From positions 1-64,000 of the forward strand of contig JBLHNB010000020.1 in assembly GCA_047621305.1 (NCBI GenBank): a DNA stretch of 64,000 bases. The letters are read 5' to 3'. Origin of the DNA: Colwellia_A sp047621305 (GTDB taxonomy: Bacteria > Pseudomonadota > Gammaproteobacteria > Enterobacterales > Alteromonadaceae). Both the position numbers and the translations under genes were made by a program. Each line of letters begins with the position of its first letter. Positions within the stretch are counted from its first letter, which is position 1. This document shows, piece after piece, positions 1 through 8,661 of this stretch. The notes below the pieces were generated by a model that did no database searches, had not been told where the DNA came from, and saw only the letters and a program-made list of their open reading frames with translations.

Positions 1-127
1 GTGGTACAACAGTAACCGATTACATTCTTACTTAGGGTATCAAAGCCCTAATGATTTTGAATTGAAAATGAATGAGTTAGAAAAAGTAGCTTAACTGAGG
101 TGTCTGAATTTACTTGACCAGGTCACA
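1..127 (+). mobile_element. 3-prime end of an IS3-family element (transposase OrfB C-terminus plus terminal repeat)
   Basis: Frame 2 is open from the window edge to a TAA at 92-94. It encodes the last 30 residues of a DDE transposase, with the WYN..R.HS.LGY.SP pattern typical of the IS3-family OrfB C-terminus. The stretch TGTCTGAATTTACTTGACC (101-119) followed by AGGTCACA resembles the terminal inverted repeat of such elements, so the element probably ends near 127. The rest lies outside the window, so completeness and activity cannot be judged. Family assignment is from pattern recognition. Confidence 0.75.
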
Positions 128-305
128 GGTCTACCGTCACCAAGTTGGTATGCAGTCGATAGCTCATTTAAACTATTTATGAGTAAAGTGATTAGGGGAA
201 ATTTGCAATCGTTTTCTATTAAGTAATGTAGAAAGTGCATTACTTAATTTTTTTTATAATTTTAATGAATACCGAAATTTCTATGAATTAATAATGACTA
301 GCACT

Positions 306-319
306 TTGATTTACATCAA
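306..319. promoter_or_regulatory. Perfect FNR/Anr-type box
   Basis: TTGATttacATCAA matches the FNR-family consensus TTGAT-N4-ATCAA at all ten specified bases. It lies about 110 bases upstream of the decayed receptor gene at 428 and about 600 bases upstream of the redox two-component pair. This suggests the lost receptor was controlled by oxygen. Binding has not been shown. Confidence 0.6.
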
Positions 320-427
320 ATAAAAATATAACTAAGTATACAAGTGCGACAATCTGTCACACTGCAACGGCAATCAATTGTTCTAACATAACCGCATACT
401 TAAAAAGATATAGAACTAAACGTTGTG

Positions 428-868
428 ATGAAATATATCCGTCAATTATCTATTATTGCATTGTTTGTTAGTCAATATAGTCATTCAGTTTCTGCAAATG
501 CCATTGCACTTGAAGGAAATCATATGGATAATTTTGAGCGGATCACGGTTATAGTAGCGAAACAACGATAGGTATTGATGTTGAAAGGTATTGATGTTGA
601 ATTTACCGAAGGTGATCAATATTCGTTTCAGCCGCTTGATGAATTTGTTCCCTTAAGGCGGGGAGATTTTGAGGAATTTGTTAAAGGGTTTGAATTTTAT
701 GACGATAGCACTAAATACATTGCCGCATCTCCTTATATTTAACATAAACCTAGCCTAACGGACAACCTCGATTTAACTTTAGGTGCGCGTTATGATTATG
801 TAAAATATGAATTTGAAAATCACCTCGGTGTCTTTGGTGATAGTAGGTCAGAGAAAATTAAGTTTTAA
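428..868 (+). pseudogene. Decayed TonB-dependent receptor
   Basis: An ATG at 428 opens a signal-peptide-like sequence followed by FERITV, as at the start of a TonB-dependent receptor plug, then a TAG at 569. After a frame change, the frame from 587 reads GIDVEFTEGDQYSF, meets an in-frame TAA at 740 and continues with TDNLDLTLGARYDYVKYEF, a typical receptor beta-strand segment, to TAA at 866. Only about 145 codons of a gene normally over 700 codons remain, so there are large internal deletions. A 16-base imperfect tandem duplication (569-584 and 585-600, one mismatch) sits at the frame break. The gene is clearly non-functional as a receptor. Confidence 0.8.
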
Positions 869-876
869 GGATAAAA

Positions 877-921
877 ATGCGTAAACTGTTTGCCAAATAT
901 ACTTCAAAATATGCACTATGA
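877..921 (+). CDS. Possible 14-residue leader ORF coupled to regB
   Basis: ATG at 877 is preceded by AAGG at a suitable distance. It opens MRKLFAKYTSKYAL and ends at a TGA that overlaps the kinase start codon in ATGA (918-921). The arrangement would couple translation of the kinase to this peptide. It may instead be debris of the decayed receptor upstream. No family is recognisable at this length. Confidence 0.3.
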   Translation: MRKLFAKYTSKYAL

Positions 922-2183
922 TCATTTTTGATTTCAAATCGATGACGGTAATACAGCGTTTATTTTTATTACGTACCGTCGCTATTAGCATTCAATTTGC
1001 CACCGTGATGATGGTTTATTATGTTATGTCGTTGCAGATATCGCTACAACCATTATTGGCTACCATTGTGGTTGAAACGCTCTTTCATATCGCTAGTGTC
1101 TATTTTTTCAAAAAACGTGAGGCAGGTAATTTAGCCATTGTTTTTCAATTGCTGGCCGACATATTATTTCTTGGTGTTTTATTGTCGTTAAGTGGTGGTG
1201 CAACAAACGCTTTTGTTTCTTTGCTGTTATTACCTATTATTATTGCAGCGGTCAGTTTACCCTCACGCTATTTGTCTATTATTTCACTTGCGGCTATTAG
1301 CGTTTATAGTTTTTTGTTAATACGAATGCCGGCGCACAGCATGCACCAAATGGATATGAACAATCATTTTATTGGTATGTGGATTAATTTTTTATTATCG
1401 GTAGTTGTGGTAACTATTGTTGTTGGCGCTATGGCACGCATTATTAGTAATCGAGAACAAGCAATAGCCCAGCATAGAGAGGCACAATTAATAAGTGAGC
1501 AGTTACTAGCTCTAGGTAGTGCATCAGCACAAGTCACTCATCAACTTGCGACACCACTGGCCAATATTCAATTGTTATTTGACGAATTATTTGAAGACTA
1601 CCCAGAGCATGTGGCGGTTCAAGCGATGCGTCATCCTTTAGAGCAATGCCGTAATCAATTAAGTTATTTTAGAAATTTAGCCATTTCAATTCGTAATGAA
1701 AGTAAAGAAGTTGTCAGTATTGATATGTTATTGGAGCAACTTAATGATAGTGTGCATTTGAATTTCCCAGAGCAAGTCATTGAATTTATTAAAAAAGGTG
1801 AGGTAAACGGCAATGTTCATTCTGATGCTATGTTGATACCGGCATTACTAAACCTCGTACAAAATGCTATTCGCGCCAATAAAGAAAATAATGAAGATAA
1901 ACTCACCTTAACTATATATTGTTGTCAGCAATATTTACATTTGGTTTTGAGAGACTTAGGTGCTGGAATTTCAGCGGGTCTCAGTAAAAGTCAACAAAAT
2001 GCGTTGGGCGTGAAGATGCTTGATAGCAAGCAAGGTTTTGGCATGGCTGTTTTTCTATCTAATACCACTTTTAACCGCTTACAAGGGAGTTTGAAATTGT
2101 CCAATCACCTTGAAAAAGGCAGTGTTGCTCATGTAAAACTTTGCCTTATTGATGATCCTCTTCGTCATGATCCTAAAGGGTAA
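918..2183 (+). CDS. regB: RegB/PrrB-type membrane sensor histidine kinase
   Basis: The first 175 or so residues hold about six hydrophobic membrane segments. The histidine box follows, with H208 in HQLATPL, close to the HELGTPL of RegB. Next comes Cys244 in a QCRNQL context, resembling the redox-active cysteine region of RegB. The C-terminal ATPase domain has an N-box (LNLVQNAIRAN) and glycine-rich boxes (DLGAG, GFGMAVFLS). In known systems RegB senses the quinone pool or redox state and phosphorylates RegA to tune respiratory genes. The regulator gene follows after 8 bases, so the pair is probably one operon. The start overlaps the stop of a small upstream ORF in ATGA and has no strong ribosome site of its own. 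The RegB assignment is by motif, not alignment. Confidence 0.8.
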   Translation: MIIFDFKSMTVIQRLFLLRTVAISIQFATVMMVYYVMSLQISLQPLLATIVVETLFHIASVYFFKKREAGNLAIVFQLLADILFLGVLLSLSGGATNAFVSLLLLPIIIAAVSLPSRYLSIISLAAISVYSFLLIRMPAHSMHQMDMNNHFIGMWINFLLSVVVVTIVVGAMARIISNREQAIAQHREAQLISEQLLALGSASAQVTHQLATPLANIQLLFDELFEDYPEHVAVQAMRHPLEQCRNQLSYFRNLAISIRNESKEVVSIDMLLEQLNDSVHLNFPEQVIEFIKKGEVNGNVHSDAMLIPALLNLVQNAIRANKENNEDKLTLTIYCCQQYLHLVLRDLGAGISAGLSKSQQNALGVKMLDSKQGFGMAVFLSNTTFNRLQGSLKLSNHLEKGSVAHVKLCLIDDPLRHDPKG

Positions 2184-2191
2184 ACTAGGCT

Positions 2192-2731
2192 ATGAAATTA
2201 TTAATTGTAGAAGATGATATGGCTTTTTCTGCGACGCTAGTAAGGCGACTGACTAAACATGGCTTTGATTGTCAAGAGCGTCATCAAGCCGATCAGGCGT
2301 TACGTGCTTGTCATCAGTTTAAGCCTGATTATCTTATTTTGGATATGATACTCGCTTCAGATAACGGTTTAATGTTAATTAAGCCGATCAGGGCATTACT
2401 CCCAAATATTCATATTATATTATTAACGGGTTATGCCAGTATTGTCACGGCGGTAGGGGCAATTAACTTAGGTGCTAACGACTACCTTGCTAAACCTGTT
2501 GATACGAAAATGTTATTAAAGGCGTTAATCGGCAGTAGTTCTGAGCAAAGCAAAATGTTATCGGAAAACGAACCAGACAATAAACCCATGTCAACTGAAC
2601 GTTTAGAGTGGGAGCATATCAATCAAGTATTAAATACTAATGATGGTAATGTCTCAGAAACAGCTCGCCAACTTGGAATGCATAGGCGAACTTTACAGCG
2701 TAAACTTCAAAAAAAGCCAACATTTAATTAA
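2192..2731 (+). CDS. regA: RegA/PrrA/ActR-type response regulator
   Basis: The N-terminal receiver domain has acidic residues ED near position 8, the phosphorylatable D51 in LILDM, T/S in LLTGYAS and the lysine in YLAKPVD. A linker of about 25 residues leads to a C-terminal Fis-type helix-turn-helix (NVSETARQLGMHRRTLQRKLQKK), the hallmark of RegA/PrrA/ActR. At 179 residues it is the usual size for this family. It lies 8 bases after the RegB-like kinase, which is its likely partner. The family controls aerobic/anaerobic switching of respiration, and the cytochrome oxidase locus elsewhere in the window is a plausible but unproven target. Confidence 0.88.
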   Translation: MKLLIVEDDMAFSATLVRRLTKHGFDCQERHQADQALRACHQFKPDYLILDMILASDNGLMLIKPIRALLPNIHIILLTGYASIVTAVGAINLGANDYLAKPVDTKMLLKALIGSSSEQSKMLSENEPDNKPMSTERLEWEHINQVLNTNDGNVSETARQLGMHRRTLQRKLQKKPTFN

Positions 2732-2776
2732 AAATCGTTGGATTGGCATTGGTATTAATTAAATATTTGATATTTA

Positions 2777-3205
2777 TTAAGGAATACATTTATCTTTTAA
2801 AACGGGGAGTATCGATGTTTTACTTCCTATTCTAACTTTTACACATCCTGTTCGTTGGTTAATTTTTTCTTTTTGGATAATAGCAAAGTTACCTTCATTT
2901 TCTGAATACAGAGCATATTCGTAAGCTTCATTGCTTCCCTCAAACAAAGCTGTAAAGAATCCTCCAATCACAGCACCAGCTAGTGCGCCGGCGATCATAT
3001 CCTGGTGATTACCATCTAACTCTTCAAGAAAGCCAATGGCAGCGCCACCCACAATGCCCGTTTTAACTTCAGATGAAAGTTGAACCTGTTTGACTGATGT
3101 TATTGAGGCATAAAACTCTTTGATCACGTGATTTTGATCTTTTCTATCAATGCCCTGCGTTGCGCAACCACTTAATAAGGCTACAGTGAGTAATATTTTT
3201 TTCAT
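2777..3205 (-). CDS. Glycine-zipper lipoprotein (SlyB-like architecture)
   Basis: The protein starts with a short signal sequence ending in a lipobox LLSGC, so it should be a lipoprotein anchored at Cys14 or so. Residues 50-95 hold small-residue-rich hydrophobic stretches (GIVGGAAIGF, MIAGALAGAVIGGFF) like glycine-zipper outer-membrane lipoproteins. The tail has two further cysteines. Asp does not follow the lipidated Cys, which favours the outer membrane. It stands alone, convergent with the RegA-like gene. The specific function is unknown. Confidence 0.7.
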   Translation of the reverse strand: MKKILLTVALLSGCATQGIDRKDQNHVIKEFYASITSVKQVQLSSEVKTGIVGGAAIGFLEELDGNHQDMIAGALAGAVIGGFFTALFEGSNEAYEYALYSENEGNFAIIQKEKINQRTGCVKVRIGSKTSILPVLKDKCIP

Positions 3206-3571
3206 GATAGGTCCCTGGAAATCGCTATGCCGTTGTTATGTTAACGACTATACCTAAATGTAATACAAAAAAATGTATGAATGATGTTCTAATATGTAAG
3301 AAACTGTAGAAAAAACTGATAAGACGTTTGTCATTATTTAAGCTGTTGTCATTTTGTTTACCTATATAAGTGATTGATTTTACTTAAACATCAAGCACTC
3401 AATATCCAGGGTTTAAGTTGTTTAGTAAAAAATATAAGGTTACGCAGGCTAATAACATTGTTTAATTTGATCTTAATCCGTTGTTACAGCGTAATGATAT
3501 AATGAAACCAGCAAGGAATTTTACTATGATGATAAATCGTCGGTATCACCTACTAATTAAGTTTTATAGAT
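3206..3571. other. Intergenic region without a recognisable gene
   Basis: This is the 366-base divergent region between the lipoprotein and the DUF3081-like gene. It is AT-rich with no convincing ORF. A TATAAT at 3498-3503 could be a -10 element for the rightward gene, but no good -35 box lies at 17 bases, so it is not annotated as a promoter. Confidence 0.5.
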
Positions 3572-3832
3572 ATGATTAATAACACATTTAAAACGCGAGA
3601 TTTTTTACAAATTTTTGATTTAATATCGACCAAAGGTATAAAATCAGAAGGCAGTTATGAATTTTTAGGTATTCGAGCATGGCATGATTTTGATGGTTAT
3701 ACCTGTTGGTTAGCCTATAACGATTTAACGGTAACTTTGCTGTTTCATGGGAAGTTTAGTGTTGAATATAAACATGAAGAAACCTTTACTAAGTTTAAAA
3801 GAAAAGTTAATTCACTCATGGCTCAACATTGA
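3572..3832 (+). CDS. Small conserved protein, DUF3081-like
   Basis: This is an 86-residue soluble protein with no signal peptide or membrane segment. The pattern of an N-terminal helix (FLQIFDLISTKG), a central FDGYTCWL motif and a hydrophobic strand (VTLLFHGKFSVEY) resembles the DUF3081 family of marine gammaproteobacteria, whose function is unknown. It lies 28 bases upstream of the HAD phosphatase gene in the same direction and may be cotranscribed. The family call is from memory of the pattern and should be treated as tentative. Confidence 0.6.
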   Translation: MINNTFKTRDFLQIFDLISTKGIKSEGSYEFLGIRAWHDFDGYTCWLAYNDLTVTLLFHGKFSVEYKHEETFTKFKRKVNSLMAQH

Positions 3833-3860
3833 TTAATAAAGGTATAGGAGGCATAAAACA

Positions 3861-4478
3861 TTGTTAACACATAAGCTGTTAGGCGTTATATTTGATCTAG
3901 ACAATACCTTGGTGAGTTCATCTTTAAACTTCAACAACATTAGAGACGCTTTAGGTTGTTCAAAGCAAATGGATTTATTAGATTTTGTTGATGAATTACC
4001 AATAAATCAAAAAATTGAAGCCAATAGATTATTAGTTGAATATGAAATTAATGATGCGCTCAGTGCAAAAAAGCTTATCGGCACCGACGAACTTTTAGTG
4101 TTGTTATCTCAACTGAATATACCTTGTGCTATTGTCACACGTAATTGCCACCAAGCTGCTCTATTAAAACTGCAAAATAATAGCATTGATATTCCTATAC
4201 TTTTAACAAGAGAAGATCACAAAGCCAAACCAGCTCCTGATGGATTATTATATTTAGCAGAACACTGGGGTGCACCACCTGAAAATTTATTATACGTGGG
4301 TGACTATTTATATGATCTACAAGCAGCACAAAATGCCAATACAATGTTTTGTTTAGTTACCCATGGTAAAGCGGTGAGTTATGCCAGCGAAGCGAATATT
4401 GTCGTCAATGAACTTACTGAACTAATTGATAATATTAGGAAAATATTTAACGTTGAGCATGATCATGTTCCAAGTTAA
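3861..4478 (+). CDS. HAD-superfamily hydrolase (phosphatase)
   Basis: Motif I is DLDNT near residue 12, motif II lies around VTRNCH, motif III has a lysine in REDHKAKP and motif IV is GDYLYDLQAA. The cap region of about 70 residues after motif I fits subfamily IA phosphatases such as phosphoglycolate phosphatase or GMP/IMP-type nucleotidases. The start codon is TTG at 3861, supported by AGGAGG at 3846-3851; no ATG gives a better ribosome site. Substrate cannot be told. The gene sits between the DUF3081-like and CIA30 genes on the same strand. Confidence 0.85.
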   Translation: MLTHKLLGVIFDLDNTLVSSSLNFNNIRDALGCSKQMDLLDFVDELPINQKIEANRLLVEYEINDALSAKKLIGTDELLVLLSQLNIPCAIVTRNCHQAALLKLQNNSIDIPILLTREDHKAKPAPDGLLYLAEHWGAPPENLLYVGDYLYDLQAAQNANTMFCLVTHGKAVSYASEANIVVNELTELIDNIRKIFNVEHDHVPS

Positions 4479-4508
4479 AGTTTACTTACTCGCCAGTAAA
4501 TAAACATT

Positions 4509-5102
4509 ATGCGATTTATTAGTGTAGGGTTTTTATTATTTATGATCTGTACCCATAATGTTGGTGCCCGCAGTTATAATCAAAATCAACAGGTTATTAT
4601 TCCCGAAAAAGAGTCAACTGTGATGATAGGTTTTACTGAACTCGAAAATCCTGATAGCTGGCGCATTACTAACGATGGTGTGATGGGAGGTAAGTCGAAA
4701 GGTCATTTTTTATTGATAAAAAATCAAGGTCTTTTTACTGGTGACATCTCACTCGATAATAACGGAGGCTTCAGTTCAGTTTTCCGTAAACTTGAGCCCC
4801 TATCTAGCGATCTTGAGACCGTTATTATCGATATACAAGGTGATGGTCTGGCTTATCAGCTAAGAATGATCGTAAGTCTTGACGGTTATCGTTTGTCTTA
4901 TAAACATAACTTCAATACGGTTGCAGGACAACGACAAAAGTTGACCTTTACCTTGGCTGACTTTCAAGCGTCATTTCGAGGACGTACTCTTACTGATGCA
5001 CCGGTACTTAAATCGGAAGATATTCGCCAAGTCGGTTTTTTAGTAACGAGAAAGGTTGCTGGAACATTCTCTTTATCCGTTTCTGGCTTAATTTTTAAAT
5101 AA
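4509..5102 (+). CDS. CIA30-family protein (NDUFAF1-like domain), exported
   Basis: Residues 1-20 form a signal peptide (hydrophobic FLLFMICTHNVGA). The rest is a CIA30 beta-sandwich domain with the characteristic ITNDGVMGGKSKG near the start, GFSSVFRKL in the middle and a C-terminal VGFLV.RK.AG.FSL.V strand. In eukaryotes this domain belongs to a complex I assembly factor; bacterial members are of unknown function. The signal peptide predicts a periplasmic location, which is unlike a cytoplasmic assembly role. It is followed 20 bases later by the TIGR02450 gene. Confidence 0.8.
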   Translation: MRFISVGFLLFMICTHNVGARSYNQNQQVIIPEKESTVMIGFTELENPDSWRITNDGVMGGKSKGHFLLIKNQGLFTGDISLDNNGGFSSVFRKLEPLSSDLETVIIDIQGDGLAYQLRMIVSLDGYRLSYKHNFNTVAGQRQKLTFTLADFQASFRGRTLTDAPVLKSEDIRQVGFLVTRKVAGTFSLSVSGLIFK

Positions 5103-5122
5103 CGCGTCAGAGATAAAGGCAC

Positions 5123-5350
5123 ATGAATAATGGCATCAATAAAGTAAACCCCAAAGCTATTTTACACAGCAAGTGGACAGCAGTTGAAGTAAAGAATAAA
5201 GAAAAACACTTTATTATTACGCTTGTAAAATTTGATGATCAGCAAAATGTTGTTGAATGTATTTTAGAAGCTGTTATGACTAAGAGTGAATACGTCATTG
5301 ATTGGCGTCAATTAAAACTTACTCATAAGTGGCGTATAGGCTGGCAGTAA
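5123..5350 (+). CDS. TIGR02450-family small protein
   Basis: This 75-residue protein opens with NPKAILHSKWTAVEVKNKEKHFIIT and contains several tryptophans, matching the TIGR02450 family of small proteins in marine gammaproteobacteria. The family is often found beside photolyase, flavin-related or DUF genes, and its function is unknown. There is no signal peptide. It lies on the + strand, convergent with the short-chain dehydrogenase gene. Confidence 0.8.
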   Translation: MNNGINKVNPKAILHSKWTAVEVKNKEKHFIITLVKFDDQQNVVECILEAVMTKSEYVIDWRQLKLTHKWRIGWQ

Positions 5351-5376
5351 AAGTGAGCAATAACGTAATGGTATAA

Positions 5377-6123
5377 CTACCAATTAATCGCTTTACCTTG
5401 CCAATCCAAGTAACTTGCTGTGCCATCGATCGCTGTTTTTTCAACTATCATTATCAGCTGTGTTGCGACAAATTCACTGGTAAAAAGCTTATTTTCTGGC
5501 ACATTCTTTTGAAAAGGCTTAGAAAGCGGAGTATCTGTTGTACCAGGATGAAAAATAATTATTTTAATGTTTTTTGCTCGACGTGCTAATTCTATCGACG
5601 CCGTTTTAAGCATCATATTTAATGCTGCTTTTGAAGCCCGATAACTATACCAACCACCTAAACGATTATCACTAATACTGCCAACACGCGCACTAAATAC
5701 CACAATTTTACAGGGCGTTTTTCCTGTTAACATTGGGGTTAATTTTTGTATCCATATCAAAGGGGTTAATGTGTTGGCTGTCATCACTTGTATAAATGCA
5801 GCAGGATCTATCTCTTCTAATCGTTTTTCGGGTTGAAAATCATCACTGTGTAGTATGCCATTACAGATAAATACGCGGGTGATGGGTGCATGAATATTTA
5901 GTGGGATTTTTTTTATGGCCTGCTCTATTGACGTTGCTTGATAGTTTTGAACGTTAATTTTACTCACCCTGCTGTTAACGCTACCGTCAATATGTCCCGT
6001 ATTATTAACGATATCGCGGCTTATTATAATCAGGCCAATATTTTCACTATGTGATATTTGCTCAGCTATCGCTTTACCAATATCGCTATTTGCGCCGATG
6101 ATCAGTGTTCGTTGAGTTATCAT
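5377..6123 (-). CDS. Short-chain dehydrogenase/reductase
   Basis: The N-terminal Rossmann fold has the cofactor motif TLIIGANSDIGKAI. The middle has a strand IVVFSARVGS with the catalytic Ser region, and the catalytic YxxxK is in YRASKAALN. The tail (IFHPGTTDTPLSKPF) is like C-factor/CsgA-like SDRs. At 248 residues it is typical. It overlaps the 3-prime end of the DCC pseudogene and belongs to a leftward run with that pseudogene, DUF3429 and the flavin reductase gene. The cofactor and substrate are not known. Confidence 0.88.
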   Translation of the reverse strand: MITQRTLIIGANSDIGKAIAEQISHSENIGLIIISRDIVNNTGHIDGSVNSRVSKINVQNYQATSIEQAIKKIPLNIHAPITRVFICNGILHSDDFQPEKRLEEIDPAAFIQVMTANTLTPLIWIQKLTPMLTGKTPCKIVVFSARVGSISDNRLGGWYSYRASKAALNMMLKTASIELARRAKNIKIIIFHPGTTDTPLSKPFQKNVPENKLFTSEFVATQLIMIVEKTAIDGTASYLDWQGKAINW

Positions 6124-6545
6124 AACAAGTTCCTGAGTTACAGTCTGGGTGAGTGGTTTTTATACCAAAAATTTTGGCAAGAAGCGCTGAAATTTTATGG
6201 CGGTATTTGGCAAGTGCTAAGTAAATACAATGACTTAAAATTTTGAAAACAGGCCAATTCAATGGGGCAACCCAAAAGCCCTTACCAACAAGTATCCAAG
6301 CTCGGTGGGTTACCTCAAGTCCTAGTAACATTTGGCCGTTGTACGTTGCATTCAATCCTAATAGCCCGGTATTACTTAATCATGCATCTTGTAGCTAAAA
6401 TTTTTAGCCATGCTCAAAATCACGCATCTTCAATGACCACGGGTATATCGACCAAAAAAATCAGGTTATTATAGTCGTGTTTTTTGAGGTGAACCATCTC
6501 TGTGGTGCACATCGGGCAATTGCCATCATAAAATATTGTTAGCAT
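6086..6545 (-). pseudogene. Frameshifted DCC-family (DUF393) thiol-disulfide oxidoreductase
   Basis: On the minus strand an ATG at 6545, with a GGGAGAAATTA ribosome site, opens MLTIFYDGNCPMCTTEM, the DCC-family signature with its CPMC redox pair. The frame then slips at a run of seven T near LIFLVDI and stops. Further pieces in other frames read DFEH and MAKNFSYK. The 3-prime half is open from 6355 (MLLGLEVTHRAWILVGKGFWVAP), the conserved DCC second half. At least two frameshifts separate the parts, so no intact enzyme can be made unless the sequence has errors. The end overlaps the start of the dehydrogenase gene. Confidence 0.85.
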
Positions 6546-6578
6546 TAATTTCTCCCTATATATTACCAAGTGAGTAGA

Positions 6579-7001
6579 TCAAAAAAACCACAGCCCATAG
6601 GCAATAATATGTAGTGATACTACCATCAAGGTTAGCCATAATCGCATGGACATATAACCCGTGATTACGCTATTTTCTTTAATATATATCGCTGACTTTT
6701 TTTCGAAGATAAACAAAAATAGAAAACTAAAAGCTAGAATAATAAGAGCAACATCTGGTTCAATAAGCAAAGTAACAAAAGCGATTAAACTTACAATATT
6801 ACTGATAATCTGTTGATTTACATAAGTGCTATTATTGTTCTTACGCCATAATGTGCCGGAAATAAAGCTGATGATAATAGCGCTATAAGCGATAAAAGCT
6901 TGTTTAGCTGTAATATTCAAATCTACCGTTTCAATGCTTAAATATAAGCAGGCTATAAAAGGAAGTAAGCCAAGATAACCAAGCAGTTGCCAACTTTTCA
7001 T
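6579..7001 (-). CDS. DUF3429 integral membrane protein
   Basis: This 140-residue protein has about five hydrophobic segments. It begins with LGYLGLLPFIACL and has YSAIIISFISGTLW near residue 45, the signature of DUF3429 (TMEM69-like). Function is unknown. It lies between the flavin reductase gene and the DCC pseudogene in the same direction, a clustering often seen in marine gammaproteobacteria. The start at 7001 is preceded on the minus strand by GGAGAAGTACA, a good ribosome site. Confidence 0.8.
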   Translation of the reverse strand: MKSWQLLGYLGLLPFIACLYLSIETVDLNITAKQAFIAYSAIIISFISGTLWRKNNNSTYVNQQIISNIVSLIAFVTLLIEPDVALIILAFSFLFLFIFEKKSAIYIKENSVITGYMSMRLWLTLMVVSLHIIAYGLWFF

Positions 7002-7054
7002 TGTACTTCTCCAAAAAACAACTTAAGTTTAAGTACTAAGTGTCCGTTATTTCA

Positions 7055-7702
7055 TTATTCACCGTCGAGTGAAATTTTTGACTGTGACTTACCTGGTTTA
7101 GCATAACTCAACCGCGATAATCTTTTACTTGTGTGGTAGCTGTCTAACCCTGAAACCATAACGGTATCTAACGACTCTATATCAATGTAACCATCTTTTT
7201 TTATCGCTTCTTTATCACAAAATATATCGGTAATTTCGCCAATCACTAACTGTGTACCGTTGAGTTCAATAGGAACAATTTCTCGAAGTGTTAAGGCGTA
7301 TTTCAACCGACTTTCTTTCACAAATGGCGCATCGATACCATCAATATCATCGGGAGATAAGCCGGTTTGTATAAACTCACATTCGTTAGCATTATAGCGA
7401 GCGGAGGTTTGATGGGCCGCTTGCCAAATAGTTACATTCACTTGATTGATAGTAAATTGCTTCGTTTGCTCAATATTTTCAATAGTATGTCTTTCAACGC
7501 TGCTTGGGCGTGCAATAAAACCCACCAAAGCGGGTGAGGCACCAAGGTGAAATACAGAACTAAAAATGGCGAGATTGTTGATACCTTGCCTGTTACGTGT
7601 ACCAATAAGGTTTGCACTTTTAAAGCCTGACAAGCTATTTATAAGCTGAGCCCTGTAACGTGGTGCCATATTTACCAGTTCGTCGTGATTGATATATTGC
7701 AT
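7055..7702 (-). CDS. Flavin reductase-like FMN-binding split-barrel protein
   Basis: This 215-residue protein begins with a flavin reductase-like split barrel: ANLIGTRNRQGINNLAIFSSVFHLGASPALVGFIARP is the usual phosphate- and isoalloxazine-binding region. HTIENIEQTKQFTINQV and LVIGEITDIF complete the fold. Such proteins bind FMN and either reduce it with NADH or act as small flavoproteins. The partner enzyme is not identifiable. It heads the leftward cluster with DUF3429, the DCC pseudogene and the SDR gene. Confidence 0.85.
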   Translation of the reverse strand: MQYINHDELVNMAPRYRAQLINSLSGFKSANLIGTRNRQGINNLAIFSSVFHLGASPALVGFIARPSSVERHTIENIEQTKQFTINQVNVTIWQAAHQTSARYNANECEFIQTGLSPDDIDGIDAPFVKESRLKYALTLREIVPIELNGTQLVIGEITDIFCDKEAIKKDGYIDIESLDTVMVSGLDSYHTSKRLSRLSYAKPGKSQSKISLDGE

Positions 7703-7901
7703 TTAGTTTTATCGTATAAGTTACTCTCGAGTTATTTCATACGTCATTAAGAAGCTTTTCGATCACTCTATCATCACGCTGAACGGCATATTTCCCACAG
7801 AGCTAGAAAAAACCAGTAACCCGTGTAACTCAAATACTTGTATTTAAACTGTTAACCCTAACTTACTTAAAACGACCTTATGAAGGCTAGCCCTTTTGCT
7901 A

Positions 7902-8546
7902 TTAGGTAGATTCAACTTTGAAGTACATAAAAGGCAAACGACATAGCCAATAAATTATCATCAATAAAAGTAAAATGATCGGTGACCAAAGTAAACCTGA
8001 ATTCATAATGTTTTCTGGGAATATGTCTTGGTCAAGAAATGCCATTGTTGCCAGTAGTAGTGCTATACACATACGCCAAAGATGACGTGCAATTCGATGA
8101 GAGCCGCCATGTCCGCCTCGTATAATCATATTTAAATCTAAAACTGCTGCAAAAGCAGCAATGCTTCCCAAGATAAAATACCCTTCTATTGGCAGCGTAC
8201 CTTCTAGTGCTACCCCATTATAAATAATGTCCCACCCCCATTTATAAAAAGTAATCGCGACAAGAGTAATACAGAGAAAAGCACAGAACTCAAATCGTCC
8301 AGTTTTTCCCGCTTGACGTTTCACCGTCACCCAAGAAGTGCTTGCGAAATATAACGAAAATATGCCCATAATTGGAAAGTCACCCAACTGGAATTCCAAA
8401 TAAGCAGCCGTTAGAGATAATAGGACCATTGTGATAAAAAATATATTACCTGCTGATTTATGAAGCCGTAAACCTTTAGAAGAAAACAAGGCTACAAGTC
8501 CAAAAAATAAAACTAAGCTTCCTGTAATAATATGAAAAATCAACAT
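7902..8546 (-). CDS. DUF2306-like multi-pass membrane protein
   Basis: This 214-residue protein has about seven hydrophobic segments. The N-terminus FHIITGSLVLFFGLVALFSSKG followed by LHKSAGNIFF is characteristic of DUF2306-type membrane proteins, and RIARHLWRMCIAL lies near residue 155. Conserved histidines in the membrane segments (H5, H29 region, H155 region) could bind a metal or haem, as in related cytochrome-like families, but this is inference. The start has an AAGGACAAGG ribosome site. It is transcribed alone or with the downstream ABC ATPase direction; function is unknown. Confidence 0.65.
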   Translation of the reverse strand: MLIFHIITGSLVLFFGLVALFSSKGLRLHKSAGNIFFITMVLLSLTAAYLEFQLGDFPIMGIFSLYFASTSWVTVKRQAGKTGRFEFCAFLCITLVAITFYKWGWDIIYNGVALEGTLPIEGYFILGSIAAFAAVLDLNMIIRGGHGGSHRIARHLWRMCIALLLATMAFLDQDIFPENIMNSGLLWSPIILLLLMIIYWLCRLPFMYFKVEST

Positions 8547-8661
8547 AACCTTGTCCTTTGTAAATTATAATTTATTTTTTAAGTCATTTGTCTGAGCAAA
8601 CGATGACAATATTTTTAGTAAGACAATCAGCTTAACTCTCTTAGTTTTCTTAATGATCAAA

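Noticed and set aside
3481..3503. TTGTTA and TATAAT considered as a promoter pair
   Set aside because: The spacing is 11 bases, too short for a sigma-70 promoter.
5398..6474. Rightward ORFs of 60-70 codons across the dehydrogenase and DCC region
   Set aside because: They lie antisense to recognised coding sequence and have no family-like composition.
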